Assembly: GCF_014836905.1 (NCBI RefSeq) | Contig: NZ_JACSPZ010000010.1 | Location: 86,700-150,699, forward strand | Origin: Solibacillus faecavium | GTDB lineage: Bacteria; Bacillota; Bacilli; Bacillales_A; Planococcaceae | Direction of reading: 5' to 3' | DNA: 64,000 nucleotides | Shown here: in pieces, positions 16,948-24,317 of the stretch | Layout: every line of letters begins with the position of its first letter | How positions within the stretch are numbered: position 1 is the first letter of the stretch | Translations under genes and position numbers: made by a program | Notes under the pieces: model-generated | What the model saw: the letters and a program-made list of their open reading frames with translations, nothing else | Told to the model about the DNA's origin: nothing | The model's database searches: none

Positions 16948-16983
16948 CGACAAAAATCAAGCCATAATGGTTGTTTTTTGCCG
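16948..16983 (-). terminator. Hairpin between ahpC and ahpF (partial terminator)
   Basis: CGACAAAAATCAAGCCA and TGGTTGTTTTTTGCCG form a stem of about 15 bp with three mismatches around TAA. On the minus strand it continues into T-rich sequence. It probably lowers ahpF expression relative to ahpC. Confidence 0.6.
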
Positions 16984-17017
16984 CCTTTTTATTGTTATTT
17001 AAAACTTAAAAGTTAGA

Positions 17018-17581
17018 TTAGATTTTACCTACTAGATCCAAGCTTGGTGTTAGCGTATCTCCGCCTTCTTCCCATTTAGCTGGGCAAACTTCACCTGGAT
17101 TGTTACGTACGTATTGAGCTGCTTTAATTTTGTTAACTAAAATCGATGCGTCACGACCGATACCGCCAGCATTGATTTCTACTGCTTGTACAATACCATC
17201 TGGATCGATGATGAATGTTCCGCGCTCTGCTAAACCATCTTCTTCGTTTAATACGTCAAATGCTTTAGAGATTGTATGTGATGGGTCACCAATCATGATG
17301 TATTCGATCTTACCGATAGCATCCGAAGTATCATGCCATGCTTTGTGAGTGAAGTGTGTGTCAGTTGATACTGAGTAAACTTCTACTCCTAAAGATTTTA
17401 AAGTAGCATATTCGTTTTGTAGGTCTTCTAACTCAGTTGGGCAAACGAATGTGAAGTCTGCTGGGTAGAAGCATACTACTGACCATTGTCCTTTGAAGTT
17501 TTCTGAAGATACGTCGATGAATTCGCCTTTTTGGAATGCTTTTGCAGCGAATGGTGCTATTTCTTTACCGATTAATGCCAT
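17018..17581 (-). CDS. ahpC: Alkyl hydroperoxide reductase subunit C (peroxiredoxin)
   Basis: This 187-residue typical 2-Cys peroxiredoxin reduces H2O2 and organic hydroperoxides in the cytoplasm and is recycled by AhpF. The peroxidatic Cys is in [13 protein letters not shown] near residue 47 and the resolving Cys in GEVCPAKW near 166. The length equals that of other AhpC proteins. Its promoter carries a near-consensus PerR box, so it should be induced by peroxide when PerR is oxidised. ahpF follows on the same strand after a hairpin. Confidence 0.97.
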   Translation of the reverse strand: MALIGKEIAPFAAKAFQKGEFIDVSSENFKGQWSVVCFYPADFTFVCPTELEDLQNEYATLKSLGVEVYSVSTDTHFTHKAWHDTSDAIGKIEYIMIGDPSHTISKAFDVLNEEDGLAERGTFIIDPDGIVQAVEINAGGIGRDASILVNKIKAAQYVRNNPGEVCPAKWEEGGDTLTPSLDLVGKI

Positions 17582-17610
17582 GATAAAATTCCTCCTATAT
17601 AAATATCGTT

Positions 17611-17677
17611 GAATAATTATTATAAAATAATTATTATTACCATCTAAAATTATCTTACATTAATAATATTTCGTCAA
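17611..17677 (-). promoter_or_regulatory. ahpC promoter with PerR box
   Basis: On the minus strand -35 TTGACG (17672-17677) and -10 GATAAT (17649-17654) are 17 bases apart. Downstream, TTATAATAATTATTC (17611-17625) matches the PerR consensus TTATAATNATTATAA at 12 of 14 defined positions. A repressor there would sit just past the transcription start. Confidence 0.8.
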
Positions 17678-17681
17678 CTAG

Positions 17682-17980
17682 TAGCTACATAAATCGTGGG
17701 ATTTTCTTCTAGAATGGGCAGTTCCTTGGCATAAATCAATATTAATATAATTAATCCAAACAATAAATTGTATTTAAACAAAAGGAAATTCTCATATATA
17801 CGTTATTCTTGTATACATAGATTATTAAGAAATAATTGTCCCTCAAAAAATTATGAGCATTATCTCCTTTAATAGAATCAAATCGTTTTAATTCCGGCAA
17901 TTCTCGTTTAACACATCATTTCATCCTAATAAATGAGAAAGAAGATGCATCACCTTCTATGTATTCCCCCTAAAAAGCAA
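17682..17980. other. AT-rich intergenic stretch, nothing recognised
   Basis: This stretch of about 300 bases lies between the ahpC promoter and the terminator of the small-protein genes. I see no ORF with a ribosome site, no tRNA and no strong hairpin. Confidence 0.5.
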
Positions 17981-18022
17981 AAAAGTCTATGCAGTAAGCT
18001 TTCACTTACAGCATAGACTTTT
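17981..18022 (-). terminator. Terminator of the tandem small-protein genes
   Basis: AAAAGTCTATGC pairs perfectly with GCATAGACTTTT, with an inner GTAAG/CTTAC stem. The minus strand continues TTTTTTGC. It lies 7 bases beyond the stop of the gene at 18029. Confidence 0.88.
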
Positions 18023-18028
18023 CAAATA

Positions 18029-18151
18029 TTAGTTTGTAAAAGATAATACGGCATTTTTGTATTGAGCTAAAATTGCCGATGCTTCTTTTTTCGTTGTATA
18101 TTCAAACATTCTAATATCGTTTGGATTGTTAAAAATAGTTACTACCCACAT
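18029..18151 (-). CDS. 40-residue protein, paralogue B of a tandem pair
   Basis: The minus-strand ORF MWVVTIFNNPNDIRMFEYTT… codes for 40 residues. AGGAGCT lies before its ATG and a strong terminator follows. It is about 70 percent identical to the ORF directly upstream (18176-18298) over its whole length. The conserved core is MWVVTxFNNxNDIRMFEYTTK, with a C-terminal NAVLSxT. The pattern suggests a small beta-beta-alpha fold: two strands, then a Lys/Ala-rich helix. Many Bacillus genomes have small proteins opening with a similar WVVTVF strand, but I know no function. Duplication with conserved coding frame supports a real gene. Confidence 0.8.
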   Translation of the reverse strand: MWVVTIFNNPNDIRMFEYTTKKEASAILAQYKNAVLSFTN

Positions 18152-18175
18152 AAATTCCAGCTCCTTTGAATTGTT

Positions 18176-18298
18176 TTATTTTGTGTAAGATAAAACTGCA
18201 TTTGTATATTTTGCTAATTTTGTTGCTGCTTCGTTTTTAGTCGTATACTCGAACATACGTATATCATTAATGTTGTTAAATACTGTTACTACCCACAT
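18176..18298 (-). CDS. 40-residue protein, paralogue A of a tandem pair
   Basis: This is the upstream member of the pair, MWVVTVFNNINDIRMFEYTT…, 40 residues, with AAGGAGAA 8 bases before its ATG. Only 24 bases separate its stop from the next start, so the two form one operon ending at the terminator at 17981. Differences between the copies are mostly conservative (Ile/Val, Lys/Asn, Phe/Tyr), which points to selection on the protein. The long upstream region holds a cre-like site, a 46-bp dyad and a 14-bp palindrome, so expression is probably tightly controlled. Confidence 0.8.
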   Translation of the reverse strand: MWVVTVFNNINDIRMFEYTTKNEAATKLAKYTNAVLSYTK

Positions 18299-18363
18299 GT
18301 TTCATTTCTCCTTTTTTAAAACCTATTATTTTAAAAAGCCTATTCCCCAATGACTTTTGCGAC

Positions 18364-18377
18364 TTGTTATATAACAA
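18364..18377. promoter_or_regulatory. 14-bp perfect palindrome
   Basis: TTGTTATATAACAA is a perfect inverted repeat, 66 bases upstream of the first small-protein start. It could be an operator. I cannot assign a regulator. Confidence 0.4.
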
Positions 18378-18436
18378 CTTTCTTACTTCACATTGTACTC
18401 CCTTTTTCTAAAATTAAAAGCGGAAAATCTCCCTTT

Positions 18437-18482
18437 TCACAATGTGTTCAAAAATAAAACGCTTTCTTTGAACACTTTGTGA
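18437..18482. promoter_or_regulatory. 46-bp near-perfect dyad upstream of the small-protein genes
   Basis: Two 16-base arms (TCACAATGTGTTCAAA at 18437-18452 and TTTGAACACTTTGTGA at 18467-18482) pair at 15 of 16 positions around a 14-base spacer containing AAAACGCTTTC. It could be a long operator, or a hairpin in the 5' leader. No T-run follows, so it is not an ordinary terminator. Confidence 0.6.
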
Positions 18483-18558
18483 CACCTCACTTTTATCGGT
18501 TTTAAATTTAATTTAGAAGAATAGATCATTAGCTAGCATCATCTGTTATAGCACAGAA

Positions 18559-18584
18559 TAAAAACGCTTTCAAAGACCATTATA
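18559..18584 (-). promoter_or_regulatory. cre-like site next to a -10 element
   Basis: On the minus strand TGAAAGCGTTTTTA (18559-18572) matches the CcpA cre consensus TGWAANCGNTNWCA at all but one defined position. It lies 6 bases downstream of a TATAAT (18579-18584). I see no good -35. The arrangement suggests catabolite repression of the small-protein operon. Confidence 0.5.
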
Positions 18585-18630
18585 AATATACATTGCTCAC
18601 TTTTTTATGCTTGCTCTATTTTTCAAGCCA

Positions 18631-18669
18631 AAAAAACTGTGCTAAAAGTCAACCTGACTTTTAACACAG
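18631..18669 (-). terminator. Terminator of the DUF948 gene
   Basis: CTGTG-CTA-AAAGTCA pairs with TGACTTT-TAA-CACAG around a short loop, followed on the minus strand by a long T-run. It lies 14 bases past the stop. Confidence 0.85.
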
Positions 18670-18683
18670 CCTTATACTTTTAC

Positions 18684-19088
18684 TCATTGTGCTTTGCGGT
18701 TTATATAACTCATCACTGTATTAGTCCACTCTTTTACTTCCGCTTGTCGTTGTGGATCATTATTTGCCTTTTTCATAATAGCCGAAGTCTTGTCATGGGA
18801 AACATCACTCACCTCGTTTAATACAGTACCGGTATTTTTTACTGAATGAATAACAGATTGAACCGAGTCCTTTTTAAATTCAATATCTGTTTTTAAACGA
18901 TCCATCGTTTCCGTTAACTTTATCATTTCAGTTTGAATATAGCTCATCTGTTTTTGAATACCTTCAACACGTGCCAATAATAAAGTGACGATTTTTTTTA
19001 TTGGCCCTAGGACAGCTACTATACATCCTACTAAGACAACAACAGCTATTCCTAATATTATAATTGAAGCTAAAAGCCAACTATTCAT
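18684..19088 (-). CDS. DUF948-family membrane protein (YtxG-like)
   Basis: The 134-residue product has one N-terminal membrane helix (about residues 5-27, LLASIIILGIAVVVLVGCIVAV). A long amphipathic helical region (heptad pattern from about 40 to 90) and a polar C-terminal tail follow. This is the layout of DUF948/YtxG general-stress proteins, which are anchored by the N-terminus with a coiled coil in the cytoplasm. In B. subtilis ytxG belongs to the sigma-B stress regulon. A sigma-B-like promoter lies upstream here (19125-19149). The molecular role is unknown. Confidence 0.82.
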   Translation of the reverse strand: MNSWLLASIIILGIAVVVLVGCIVAVLGPIKKIVTLLLARVEGIQKQMSYIQTEMIKLTETMDRLKTDIEFKKDSVQSVIHSVKNTGTVLNEVSDVSHDKTSAIMKKANNDPQRQAEVKEWTNTVMSYINRKAQ

Positions 19089-19124
19089 TAATATACCTCC
19101 TTCTTTTCCTCTATTTTAATACAT

Positions 19125-19149
19125 ATACCCATTTGGCAATTATTAATAC
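19125..19149 (-). promoter_or_regulatory. Sigma-B-like promoter of the DUF948 gene
   Basis: GTATTA (19144-19149) and GGGTAT (19125-19130) are 13 bases apart on the minus strand. The -10 is perfect and the -35 matches GTTTAA at 4 of 6 positions. It lies 36 bases upstream of the start. Confidence 0.55.
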
Positions 19150-19168
19150 ATCCGAAAATAAAACGAAA

Positions 19169-19200
19169 GTGTGTTAAAAGCCGATTCTCTTTCAACACAC
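19169..19200 (-). terminator. Terminator of the SLH-NlpC/P60 gene
   Basis: GTGTGTTGAAAG and CTTTTAACACAC pair on the minus strand, followed by TTTCGTTTT. It begins 9 bases past the stop codon. Confidence 0.75.
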
Positions 19201-19208
19201 CTCATTTT

Positions 19209-20765
19209 TTATAAATAACGTCTTGCTCCTGAGTAATTCTTTTTATAGACGCCATTATTCATTGATTCAATTTTCACTTTTGACGCATAATGTGGGGCAT
19301 GCAGCATTTTACCTTCCCCCACATACAGACCGACATGATATACTTTCCCTTTGCCTCCATTATAAGCAAAAAATACAAGGTCTCCAGGCTTTAAGTCTTT
19401 CTTTGCAACTGCTTTCCCGCCTGTCGCTTGGTAAAATGAATCTCGGGGTATCATAATGCCGTGCGCTTTAAATACCGCATATAAAATTCCTGAACAATCA
19501 TATCCCCATGAAGATGTTCCTGCCCATAAATACGGTAGATCTAAATAACGCTTCGCTTCTTTAATAATCGTTTGTGCTGTTGGTTTTGGCACTTTGCTAT
19601 ATGCTGTATACGATTTTGCGTCCCCCTTCTTTAATAGCTTAACGCCATCACTTGGTGTCTCGACGTAATAATACTTTTTATCTTCATCGATTACAGGTAA
19701 AATCGTCGCATAACTAATTTGAAGAAATTTTGTTTTTGCATCTTCCTCAAACAAGTGTGCTTTTTGTGAAGTTATGATTGCAATGGCACAGTCATCGTAA
19801 TTTTTGTTCGTCGTTGCGATATGGCTTTGTGGTACCCAGCCTGGGTAACCCGCTTTTAAATACGGTACATATTGATCTTTTGCCGCCACTCGTTGCCATT
19901 TCCCTTTTGTATCAAGCAGCGTAACCTCATCCCCGTACAATGCTTGCGTATCTGTACGTCCAACTAGCCACTTTTTCTGAGATAAGCTTAACGATGAAAC
20001 CCACTTTTGCATTTCTACTGGATTTTTCGTTGAAGGATAATCAACAGCACGTGCTTGATTTGGTTTATTCCATAAATTTGTTACTGCAACATCGACTACA
20101 TATCTTTTTTTATTCGTTTCTTTAACACAACTTTCAAAAACTGGTTGTTCTGGTTCAGTAGGTCGTAGTGATGGTTCGATAATTCTTGCAACATAGGAAG
20201 CAAAATTCCCGCGTGTCATCATTGCGTTTGGATTAAACTTTTCGTTTTTTGCAGGAAATAGAATTTGATTTGCTACAAAAGCTTGAATGGCATTTGCCCC
20301 ACTATGATTTTTAGGAATATCTGTATAAGTCACCTTTGCTTGCCCTGATAAGCTAAAAGCATGCGCAAGGATTTTCACTGCCTGGGCACGCGTGAGTTTT
20401 GTATCAGGATTAAATTTACCTTCAAACCCTGTCATAATACGTAGCTCTGTAATTGCTGCAATAATTGGCATGCGAGGGTCATCTACTGAAATATCTTCAT
20501 ATGTAGGTATTGCTATAGCTTCAGAATCAATTTGCATTGTTCGAACGATAAGTTCTGCCGCTTCATATCTTGTTATTGCATCATTTACCCGAAAAGGTTC
20601 ATTTGGCACTATCGTGACTCCACCAAAATCACTTAAAACAGTAAGCTCTTCGCTTAATTTTGTGCCATGCTGAACATCCGGAAATGTACTAGCATGCCCT
20701 ACACCGTTTGCTGCCGACAAAAAAATACATATTACTACAAATTGAAACAAAATCCTTCGAAACAT
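19209..20765 (-). CDS. Cell-wall hydrolase: signal peptide, SLH domains, NlpC/P60 peptidase
   Basis: The secreted 518-residue product begins with signal peptide MFRRILFQFVVICIFLSAANGVGHA. S-layer-homology repeats follow to about residue 200 (NRDAITRYEAAEL-, DTKLTRAQAVKIL- and NAMMTRGNFASYV-type motifs), which anchor it to wall polymer. A bacterial SH3-like middle region spans about 220-390. The C-terminal NlpC/P60 cysteine peptidase has YDCSG (nucleophile Cys near 435), VYHVGLYVG (His near 489) and a LHAP segment. It likely cuts D-gamma-Glu-diaminopimelate-type bonds during wall remodelling. The ATG at 20765 has GAGGAGAG upstream; the longer reading frame from 20837 has no signal peptide at its start. 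Confidence 0.92.
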   Translation of the reverse strand: MFRRILFQFVVICIFLSAANGVGHASTFPDVQHGTKLSEELTVLSDFGGVTIVPNEPFRVNDAITRYEAAELIVRTMQIDSEAIAIPTYEDISVDDPRMPIIAAITELRIMTGFEGKFNPDTKLTRAQAVKILAHAFSLSGQAKVTYTDIPKNHSGANAIQAFVANQILFPAKNEKFNPNAMMTRGNFASYVARIIEPSLRPTEPEQPVFESCVKETNKKRYVVDVAVTNLWNKPNQARAVDYPSTKNPVEMQKWVSSLSLSQKKWLVGRTDTQALYGDEVTLLDTKGKWQRVAAKDQYVPYLKAGYPGWVPQSHIATTNKNYDDCAIAIITSQKAHLFEEDAKTKFLQISYATILPVIDEDKKYYYVETPSDGVKLLKKGDAKSYTAYSKVPKPTAQTIIKEAKRYLDLPYLWAGTSSWGYDCSGILYAVFKAHGIMIPRDSFYQATGGKAVAKKDLKPGDLVFFAYNGGKGKVYHVGLYVGEGKMLHAPHYASKVKIESMNNGVYKKNYSGARRYL

Positions 20766-21099
20766 AAACACTCTCTCCTCGCTATCGTCGTTGTTGGAAA
20801 CTAATTTGTATAAAAAAGCAGAAAATCTACTTAACAACCAAACTCTTTCTTACTAAATATAATAGTATTTATTGTATTTTTTATCTATGTTTTCTGTTAA
20901 TGTTTTTTAATTTTTACAAATTTTTATTATATTCGGTTATTTATATGTTTAAATTTAGGTCAAAAGTTTTCACGTGAAACATATTGCAACACTTTTCGAC
21001 AATAACGTAATAACTTTTTTATATGTATATTGTTTAATTATTTTTTATTGCATGTGACGTTACGTTAGCTTTTATACTACATATAAAGGGGGGAAATAA
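20766..21099. other. Divergent intergenic region
   Basis: This AT-rich gap of about 330 bases lies between the wall-hydrolase gene and the MerR gene. Its right end holds the MerR-type promoter listed separately. The remainder shows no gene or strong structure. Confidence 0.5.
21048..21078 (+). promoter_or_regulatory. MerR-type promoter with 19-base spacer
   Basis: TTGCAT (21048-21053) and TATACT (21073-21078) are separated by 19 bases, the over-long spacing typical of promoters activated by DNA distortion by MerR proteins. The spacer contains the dyad ACGT-T-ACGT. It lies 21 bases upstream of the MerR start, so autoregulation of the exporter operon is likely. Confidence 0.65.
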
Positions 21100-21834
21100 A
21101 TGTATTCAATTGGAGTATTTTCTAAAAAAACTGGCATTACAATTCGTACATTACGGTACTACGGTGAAAAAGGCTTACTGAAACCGGCCTATATTTCTGA
21201 TGGCGGACAGCGCTATTATAATGACGACAGTATAATTACAGTTCAAAAGATTGTGACTTTTAAATACCTTGATTATTCTTTAGAGGATATTAAGGAACTT
21301 CTGGAAAAGAACGATTCCATACTTGAATCTTTGGAACAGCAAAAATACCAGTTACTCAAAAAGAAAAAACAACTTGAACAAATGATTTCAACAATCGATA
21401 CTGCCATTCATATACACCAAGAACATACGGCGGTTGATCCTACTACATTATTGCTCGTCATTCATAGTTTATTAACAGAGGATGCTCAAAGGGACTATTT
21501 AAGACAATATATTCCTGAACAACTAATCGACCGTATATATAGCTATTTTGGTATGAACTTTATCGAAATTAATCGGCGCTATATTGAAAGTGTACATGAA
21601 ATAAAGCAAGCTTTTATTTGTCCGCCTGCAGATACTGACTTAAAAGAGATAATCGAACGTTTATTTAGTATTATTCCGCAGGATCTAGCGCAAAGTTTAG
21701 TTCAGGAATTCGGCAAATATGAGACAATTGAAGTTGATAATTGGTTATTTTCAATTCCTTTCACTACTGAAGAGGAAAATTGGTTAATGGAACAAGTTGA
21801 GCGGTTAAAAATACTAGAGGAGGTTATTACATGA
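21100..21834 (+). CDS. MerR-family transcriptional activator of the adjacent exporter
   Basis: The 244-residue product has the MerR DNA-binding head (YSIGVFSKKTGITIRTLRYYGEKGLLKP, then GGQRYYNDDSI) at 1-70 and a long coiled-coil dimerisation helix at about 75-120. A C-terminal helical domain of about 120 residues resembles no ligand domain I recognise. Its TGA overlaps the ATG of the ABC exporter by 4 bases, so the regulator and pump are co-translated. The 19-base-spacer promoter supports drug-responsive autoactivation. The inducer is probably a substrate of the pump. Confidence 0.87.
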   Translation: MYSIGVFSKKTGITIRTLRYYGEKGLLKPAYISDGGQRYYNDDSIITVQKIVTFKYLDYSLEDIKELLEKNDSILESLEQQKYQLLKKKKQLEQMISTIDTAIHIHQEHTAVDPTTLLLVIHSLLTEDAQRDYLRQYIPEQLIDRIYSYFGMNFIEINRRYIESVHEIKQAFICPPADTDLKEIIERLFSIIPQDLAQSLVQEFGKYETIEVDNWLFSIPFTTEEENWLMEQVERLKILEEVIT

Positions 21835-23543
21835 ACGTTCAACTTAAGCAATTATGGGCACTCGTAAAAAGAAGCAGATTCCCAAAAAGATTAGTTATAG
21901 TTGTTTTTATGTTAAGCATTATTGAAACACTCGCATCTTTAGCTGTGCCTCTCTTTACTATGAATATGATCAATGATTTTTCGAGTACTGGATTTGCATG
22001 GACAGCGGTAACCGCTGTAGCGGTCATTTTAGTTATTCAAGCAATACTAAGCGGTCTTACCTATTTCTTAATGCGCATGCTCGGAGAACGTATTGTTGCA
22101 AATTTGCGCAATACACTATGGCAGCACATTTTACATTTAAAAACACCTTATTTTGATGCCCATGAATCGGGTGAAACGATGAGCCGTATTACACAAGATA
22201 CAAGCGTTGTTAAAGAATTAGTGACGAGTCATCTTGTCAGCTTCGTTTCAGGTATTTTCTCCATTATTGGAGCGATAGCAATTTTATTGTGGATTGACTG
22301 GAAGATGACATTGCTAATGTTAATTGCTGTGCCACTTGCCATTTTTGTCACAATACCGCTTGGACAAAGAATGCATAAAATAGCAAAAGCCAATCAAGAT
22401 GAACTTGCTTCATTCAGCGGACATCTAGGCCGGGTATTATCGAATATTCGACTCGTGAAATCATCTCAAACTGAGCGTTTGGAAAAGGAACGCGGAGAAA
22501 ACCGTATAGAGCAGCTTTATCAATTCGGTCTAAAGGAAGCTAAAATTTTAGCTATTTTGTCCCCGATTATGACACTTATTATGATGGTTGTTCTAATTCT
22601 CTTGTTCGGTTACGGTGGTACTCAAGTTTCTACCGGTGCAATTTCTTCAGGGGCACTTGTAGCGATAATGATTTATTTAGTACAAATTATTATTCCATTT
22701 ACACAAATGGCTACATTTTTTACTGCATTACAAAAAGCACTCGGTGCCACAGAGCGTATCCAATCCATCATTTCACAGGCGACTGAAAAGATTCCTGGGT
22801 CTGTTATCCCAACTACTGCACAGGCAATCGCCTTTCAAAATGTAAAATTTCAGTATGCCGAGCAGCCTATTTTAAAAGGAATGAACTTTACAATTCCTGC
22901 TGGCAAAACGACCGCATTTGTAAGTACTAGTGGCGGGGGGAAAACGACGATGTTTTCCTTAATTGAACGTTTTTATGAAGTGACAGATGGTGAAATTTTA
23001 TATGGACAAACGAACATAGAACAATACAACTTATATGAATGGCGGAAGCTCTTCGGCTATGTAACCCAAGATGCCCCGCTGATGAACGGATCAATTCGTG
23101 AAAATGTATTATACGGTCAACATGATGCAACAGAGGAGCAGGTTGTGGAAGCGTTACGAGCTGCATATGCATATGATTTTGTTATGGCATTGGAACGGGG
23201 CTTGGATACCGAGGTTGGTGAAGGCGGCATTAAATTATCCGGCGGCCAAAAACAACGAATTGCGATAGCCCGGGCAATTTTACGTAACCCCCAAATATTA
23301 TTATTAGATGAGGCAACATCTAATTTAGACAATGAATCAGAACGGGAAGTTCAGCTTGCTTTGCAGGCATTGATGAAAAACCGGACGACGATTATTATCG
23401 CCCACCGTCTTTCAACGATTACAAATGCCGATCAAATACTACTATTTGAAGAAGGCCAGCTTTCAGGCGCAGGCACACATGAAGAACTGATTAACTCCCA
23501 CTCCTATTACAAGCAGCTGTGGTCAAAAATGCAAACAATTTAA
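21831..23543 (+). CDS. BmrA-like homodimeric multidrug ABC exporter
   Basis: The 570-residue half-size ABC exporter has six membrane helices followed by an NBD: Walker A STSGGGKTT near 364, Q-loop YVTQDAPLM, signature LSGGQKQR near 467, and Walker B ILLLDEATSNLD with catalytic Glu. All ATPase motifs are intact, so it can work as a homodimer. The sequence runs parallel to B. subtilis BmrA in segments such as YFDAHESGETMSRITQDT and GYVTQDAPLMNGSIRENV. BmrA exports cationic drugs and surfactin-like lipopeptides. It is translationally coupled to the MerR regulator in front. Confidence 0.92.
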   Translation: MNVQLKQLWALVKRSRFPKRLVIVVFMLSIIETLASLAVPLFTMNMINDFSSTGFAWTAVTAVAVILVIQAILSGLTYFLMRMLGERIVANLRNTLWQHILHLKTPYFDAHESGETMSRITQDTSVVKELVTSHLVSFVSGIFSIIGAIAILLWIDWKMTLLMLIAVPLAIFVTIPLGQRMHKIAKANQDELASFSGHLGRVLSNIRLVKSSQTERLEKERGENRIEQLYQFGLKEAKILAILSPIMTLIMMVVLILLFGYGGTQVSTGAISSGALVAIMIYLVQIIIPFTQMATFFTALQKALGATERIQSIISQATEKIPGSVIPTTAQAIAFQNVKFQYAEQPILKGMNFTIPAGKTTAFVSTSGGGKTTMFSLIERFYEVTDGEILYGQTNIEQYNLYEWRKLFGYVTQDAPLMNGSIRENVLYGQHDATEEQVVEALRAAYAYDFVMALERGLDTEVGEGGIKLSGGQKQRIAIARAILRNPQILLLDEATSNLDNESEREVQLALQALMKNRTTIIIAHRLSTITNADQILLFEEGQLSGAGTHEELINSHSYYKQLWSKMQTI

Positions 23544-23695
23544 TATATATAAGGAAGTATCTAAAATAAATTGGGTACTTCCGATTGTCGACAATATGTC
23601 TCGAGAGGCCTTTTGTCTTTTTATTATAAATTTCAACTAGATGCTTAGCAGGGACAAGTTGTTAAAAAAATTCTCCTATTTAAAGGAATTAATAA

Positions 23696-23837
23696 GTTGA
23701 TTGTAGTGGAGGGACCGTGACTCCACCGGGAAACGCACGCGCGGAAGATCCACTAAATTGTGCCTGCCGTGGTAGGCGCAATTTAGTTAGCTGGAGCCGT
23801 GCCCGGGGAAAGCATCGGTCCCGGAATGGAAATCAAC
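23696..23837. repeat. Palindromic intergenic repeat element, copy 2
   Basis: This 142-bp element shares its outer 45-55 bases on each side with the element at 1457-1564, in opposite orientation. The shared blocks are GTTGATT…GGAGGGA, CTCCA-CC-GGGAAA-GCACG and CGTGCCC-GGGAAAGC…CCCGGAATGGAAATCAA. The core is different and forms its own stem, CTAAATTG…GCC with GGC…CAATTTAG. The element is G+C-rich and non-coding, and it lies between convergent genes. Confidence 0.75.
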
Positions 23838-23884
23838 GGTTCAATGTTAATTTAGTTTTCAAACAAAAAAGCCTAGCATATTAG

Positions 23885-24241
23885 CTAAGCTTTCATATGA
23901 ACGAACTCTATATTTTTACATTGTTTTTTCAGTAAATCCAATACTTCATTCAATTTACCAATTTCATCTTTTTCTACCATCCAGGCATTTTCATCATGCT
24001 GAGCAACATAAGAACTGCTAACATATGGATCATTTTGTTCAGTAATAAGACGTACATAGCCGAATGTCATGCCGGCTTCCTTATAATCTACTCGTAAAAT
24101 CTCCTGATAAGGAATGGCCTTTTTGCGAGGTTTTGCTTTTTTTATAAAAAGGAACTTCTCCCCCGCATAGTCAATTATTATATCCTTTTGGTCCAGCATC
24201 ACCTTATAGCCACCAAATAATTTAAAGCTATATGTTTTCAT
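23885..24241 (-). CDS. Small protein with probable PH-like fold
   Basis: The 118-residue product starts at ATG 24241 with GGAG 9 bases upstream; a longer frame to 24268 lacks a ribosome site. The beta-rich first 85 residues (KLFGGYKVMLDQKDIIIDYAG, then KKAIPYQEILRVDYKEAG) and the single C-terminal helix resemble the bacterial PH domains of DUF4429-type proteins. That reading is by pattern only. There is no signal peptide or membrane segment. It lies downstream of the DUF4097 gene, separated by 76 bases. Confidence 0.7.
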   Translation of the reverse strand: MKTYSFKLFGGYKVMLDQKDIIIDYAGEKFLFIKKAKPRKKAIPYQEILRVDYKEAGMTFGYVRLITEQNDPYVSSSYVAQHDENAWMVEKDEIGKLNEVLDLLKKQCKNIEFVHMKA

Positions 24242-24317
24242 CGTTAACGACTCCATTTCAACTATCATTAGTTTTATTATACGGATTTTGACGATGAAAT
24301 TCTAATTTTGACAATGA

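Noticed and set aside
23553..23584. Terminator after the BmrA-like gene
   Set aside because: GGAAGTA and TACTTCC can pair, but the loop is long and no T-run follows, so it was not listed.
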